A stretch of 17,408 bases of DNA from an uncultured Clostridia bacterium. GTDB taxonomy: Bacteria; Bacillota; Clostridia; Christensenellales; UBA1242. Location: contig CANQHL010000023.1 in assembly GCA_947623775.1 (NCBI GenBank), positions 1 to 17,408 of the forward strand, in the 5' to 3' direction. The stretch's first letter is position 1, and each line of letters begins with the position of its first letter. A program made the position numbers and the translations under genes. Shown piece by piece: positions 17,132 to 17,408 of this stretch. The notes beneath the pieces are model-generated. The model did no database searches. It was not told the origin of the DNA and saw nothing but the letters and a program-made list of their open reading frames with translations.

Positions 17132-17313
17132 GTATGCTTCGTTGTCGGAGGCAGTGCTTTAATTGGGCTTTTCCAAAAGCATAAACAAACAGCAGGTGAA
17201 GATATTTGCCGATTTGCATTTTATGCAGAGTTACACGTTTGTGTAATCGTGCTGTTCATGTTTTACAAGATTAAAAGCATTTTTCATGCACGACAACAAT
17301 GTCGTGCTTTTTT
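17132..17313 (+). ncRNA. Structured 5' leader of rpsL mRNA, putative attenuator
   Basis: The leader can form a bulged hairpin TGCTT/AAGCA plus TTGG/CCAA (17155-17181). A three-way junction follows. Its closing stem is AACAGCA (17188-17194) with TGCTGTT (17250-17256). Two inner hairpins are TGCAT/ATGCA (17215-17227) and TTACAC/GTGTAA (17231-17246). The terminator comes after. GTTGTCG at 17141-17147 is perfectly complementary to CGACAAC at 17291-17297, the left arm of the terminator, so the whole element could be enclosed by an antiterminator helix. The layout resembles ribosomal-protein leaders. The text ACAGCAGGTG with TTGCCGA is reminiscent of L10-type leaders, but that match is partial and the gene is S12. 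Ligand unknown. Confidence 0.6.
17288..17313 (+). terminator. Intrinsic terminator/attenuator inside the rpsL leader
   Basis: GCACGACA (17288-17295) and TGTCGTGC (17300-17307) form a perfect 8-bp stem with a 4-nt loop (ACAA), followed by six T (17308-17313). It lies between the promoter and rpsL with no gene in between, so read-through must be controlled for S12 to be made. Confidence 0.88.
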
Positions 17314-17358
17314 AAAGACAAAATCTACTTAAATTTTTAAGTTTAAAAGGAGAAAACT

Positions 17359-17408
17359 ATGCCTACATTTAACCAACTTGTAAGAAAAGGTCGTAAGGTT
17401 GCCGCAAA
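17359..17408 (+). CDS. rpsL: 30S ribosomal protein S12 (3' truncated by window edge)
   Basis: The first 16 complete codons read MPTFNQLVRKGRKVAA, the conserved N-terminus of S12, the decoding-centre protein. AAAAGGAG (17345-17352) lies 6 nt before the ATG, a strong ribosome binding site. An AT-rich perfect dyad, ACTTAAA (17327-17333) with TTTAAGT (17336-17342), sits just upstream of it. S12 usually heads the str operon (rpsL-rpsG-fusA-tuf); those genes would follow outside the window. Confidence 0.95.
   Translation, partial: MPTFNQLVRKGRKVAA

Noticed and set aside
17188..17214. Assigning the rpsL leader to the L10 leader family
   Set aside because: The resemblance is limited to a short stretch recalled from memory, the CCGAGG part is missing, and the downstream gene is S12 and not L10.
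17132..17313. T-box or known metabolite riboswitch before rpsL
   Set aside because: I see no T-box sequence or other riboswitch core that I recognise; the gene context favours a ribosomal-protein type leader.
17096..17332. Open frame of 78 codons upstream of rpsL
   Set aside because: It covers the -35 and -10 boxes, the leader hairpins and the terminator, has no ribosome binding site, and its start codon overlaps the -35 box.
1..17408. CRISPR array, tRNA, rRNA, insertion sequence or prophage genes
   Set aside because: No regularly spaced direct repeats, cloverleaf-like sequences, transposase motifs or phage genes were seen.

Overview
The window is an AT-rich chromosomal segment from an endospore-forming member of the Bacillota, probably a Clostridia-type lineage. 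The evidence is a near full-length SpoIVA, the pcrA-ligA gene pair, purine-rich Shine-Dalgarno sites, and an S12 (rpsL) start at the right edge. All genes are on the + strand. I cannot name the species from the sequence.

Layout: (1) nt 2-4474, the C-terminal ~1490 residues of a giant surface protein made of divergent InlB-type beta repeats and ending in one membrane anchor, closed by a strong terminator. (2) nt 4814-6289, spoIVA, behind a SigE-like promoter and followed by a terminator. (3) nt 6417-10850, pcrA then ligA (DNA repair/replication), separated by 249 nt of extremely AT-rich DNA; the unit ends in a terminator. (4) nt 10972-16903, a four-gene operon with tight spacing: a 148-aa two-segment membrane protein, then three tandem paralogues of 606, 632 and 584 aa. 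(5) nt 17096-17408, a consensus SigA-type promoter, a structured ~180-nt leader with an intrinsic terminator, and the first codons of rpsL.

The most unusual content is region 4. The three large proteins share an N-terminal signature (NP..GK....EYF...YGE..R), an HExxH zinc-binding motif (HEMGH, HEINH, HELNH) and, 43 or 47 residues later, a second motif of the form E-x-x-N-D-Y-[FL]-T. This is the layout of gluzincin metallopeptidases, with the second Glu as third zinc ligand. They have no signal peptide, are very divergent from each other outside these blocks, and end in acidic tails. I do not recognise them as a named family. Their function is unknown to me; they look like a diversified intracellular zinc-peptidase set with a small membrane partner.

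Two further points stand out. The pcrA gene and the 148-aa gene each have a SigA-type promoter that places the start site at or within two bases of the ATG, with no Shine-Dalgarno, suggesting leaderless or near-leaderless mRNAs. In the rpsL leader, the 5' end can pair perfectly over 7 bp with the left arm of the terminator, giving mutually exclusive terminator and antiterminator folds around a three-way-junction RNA.
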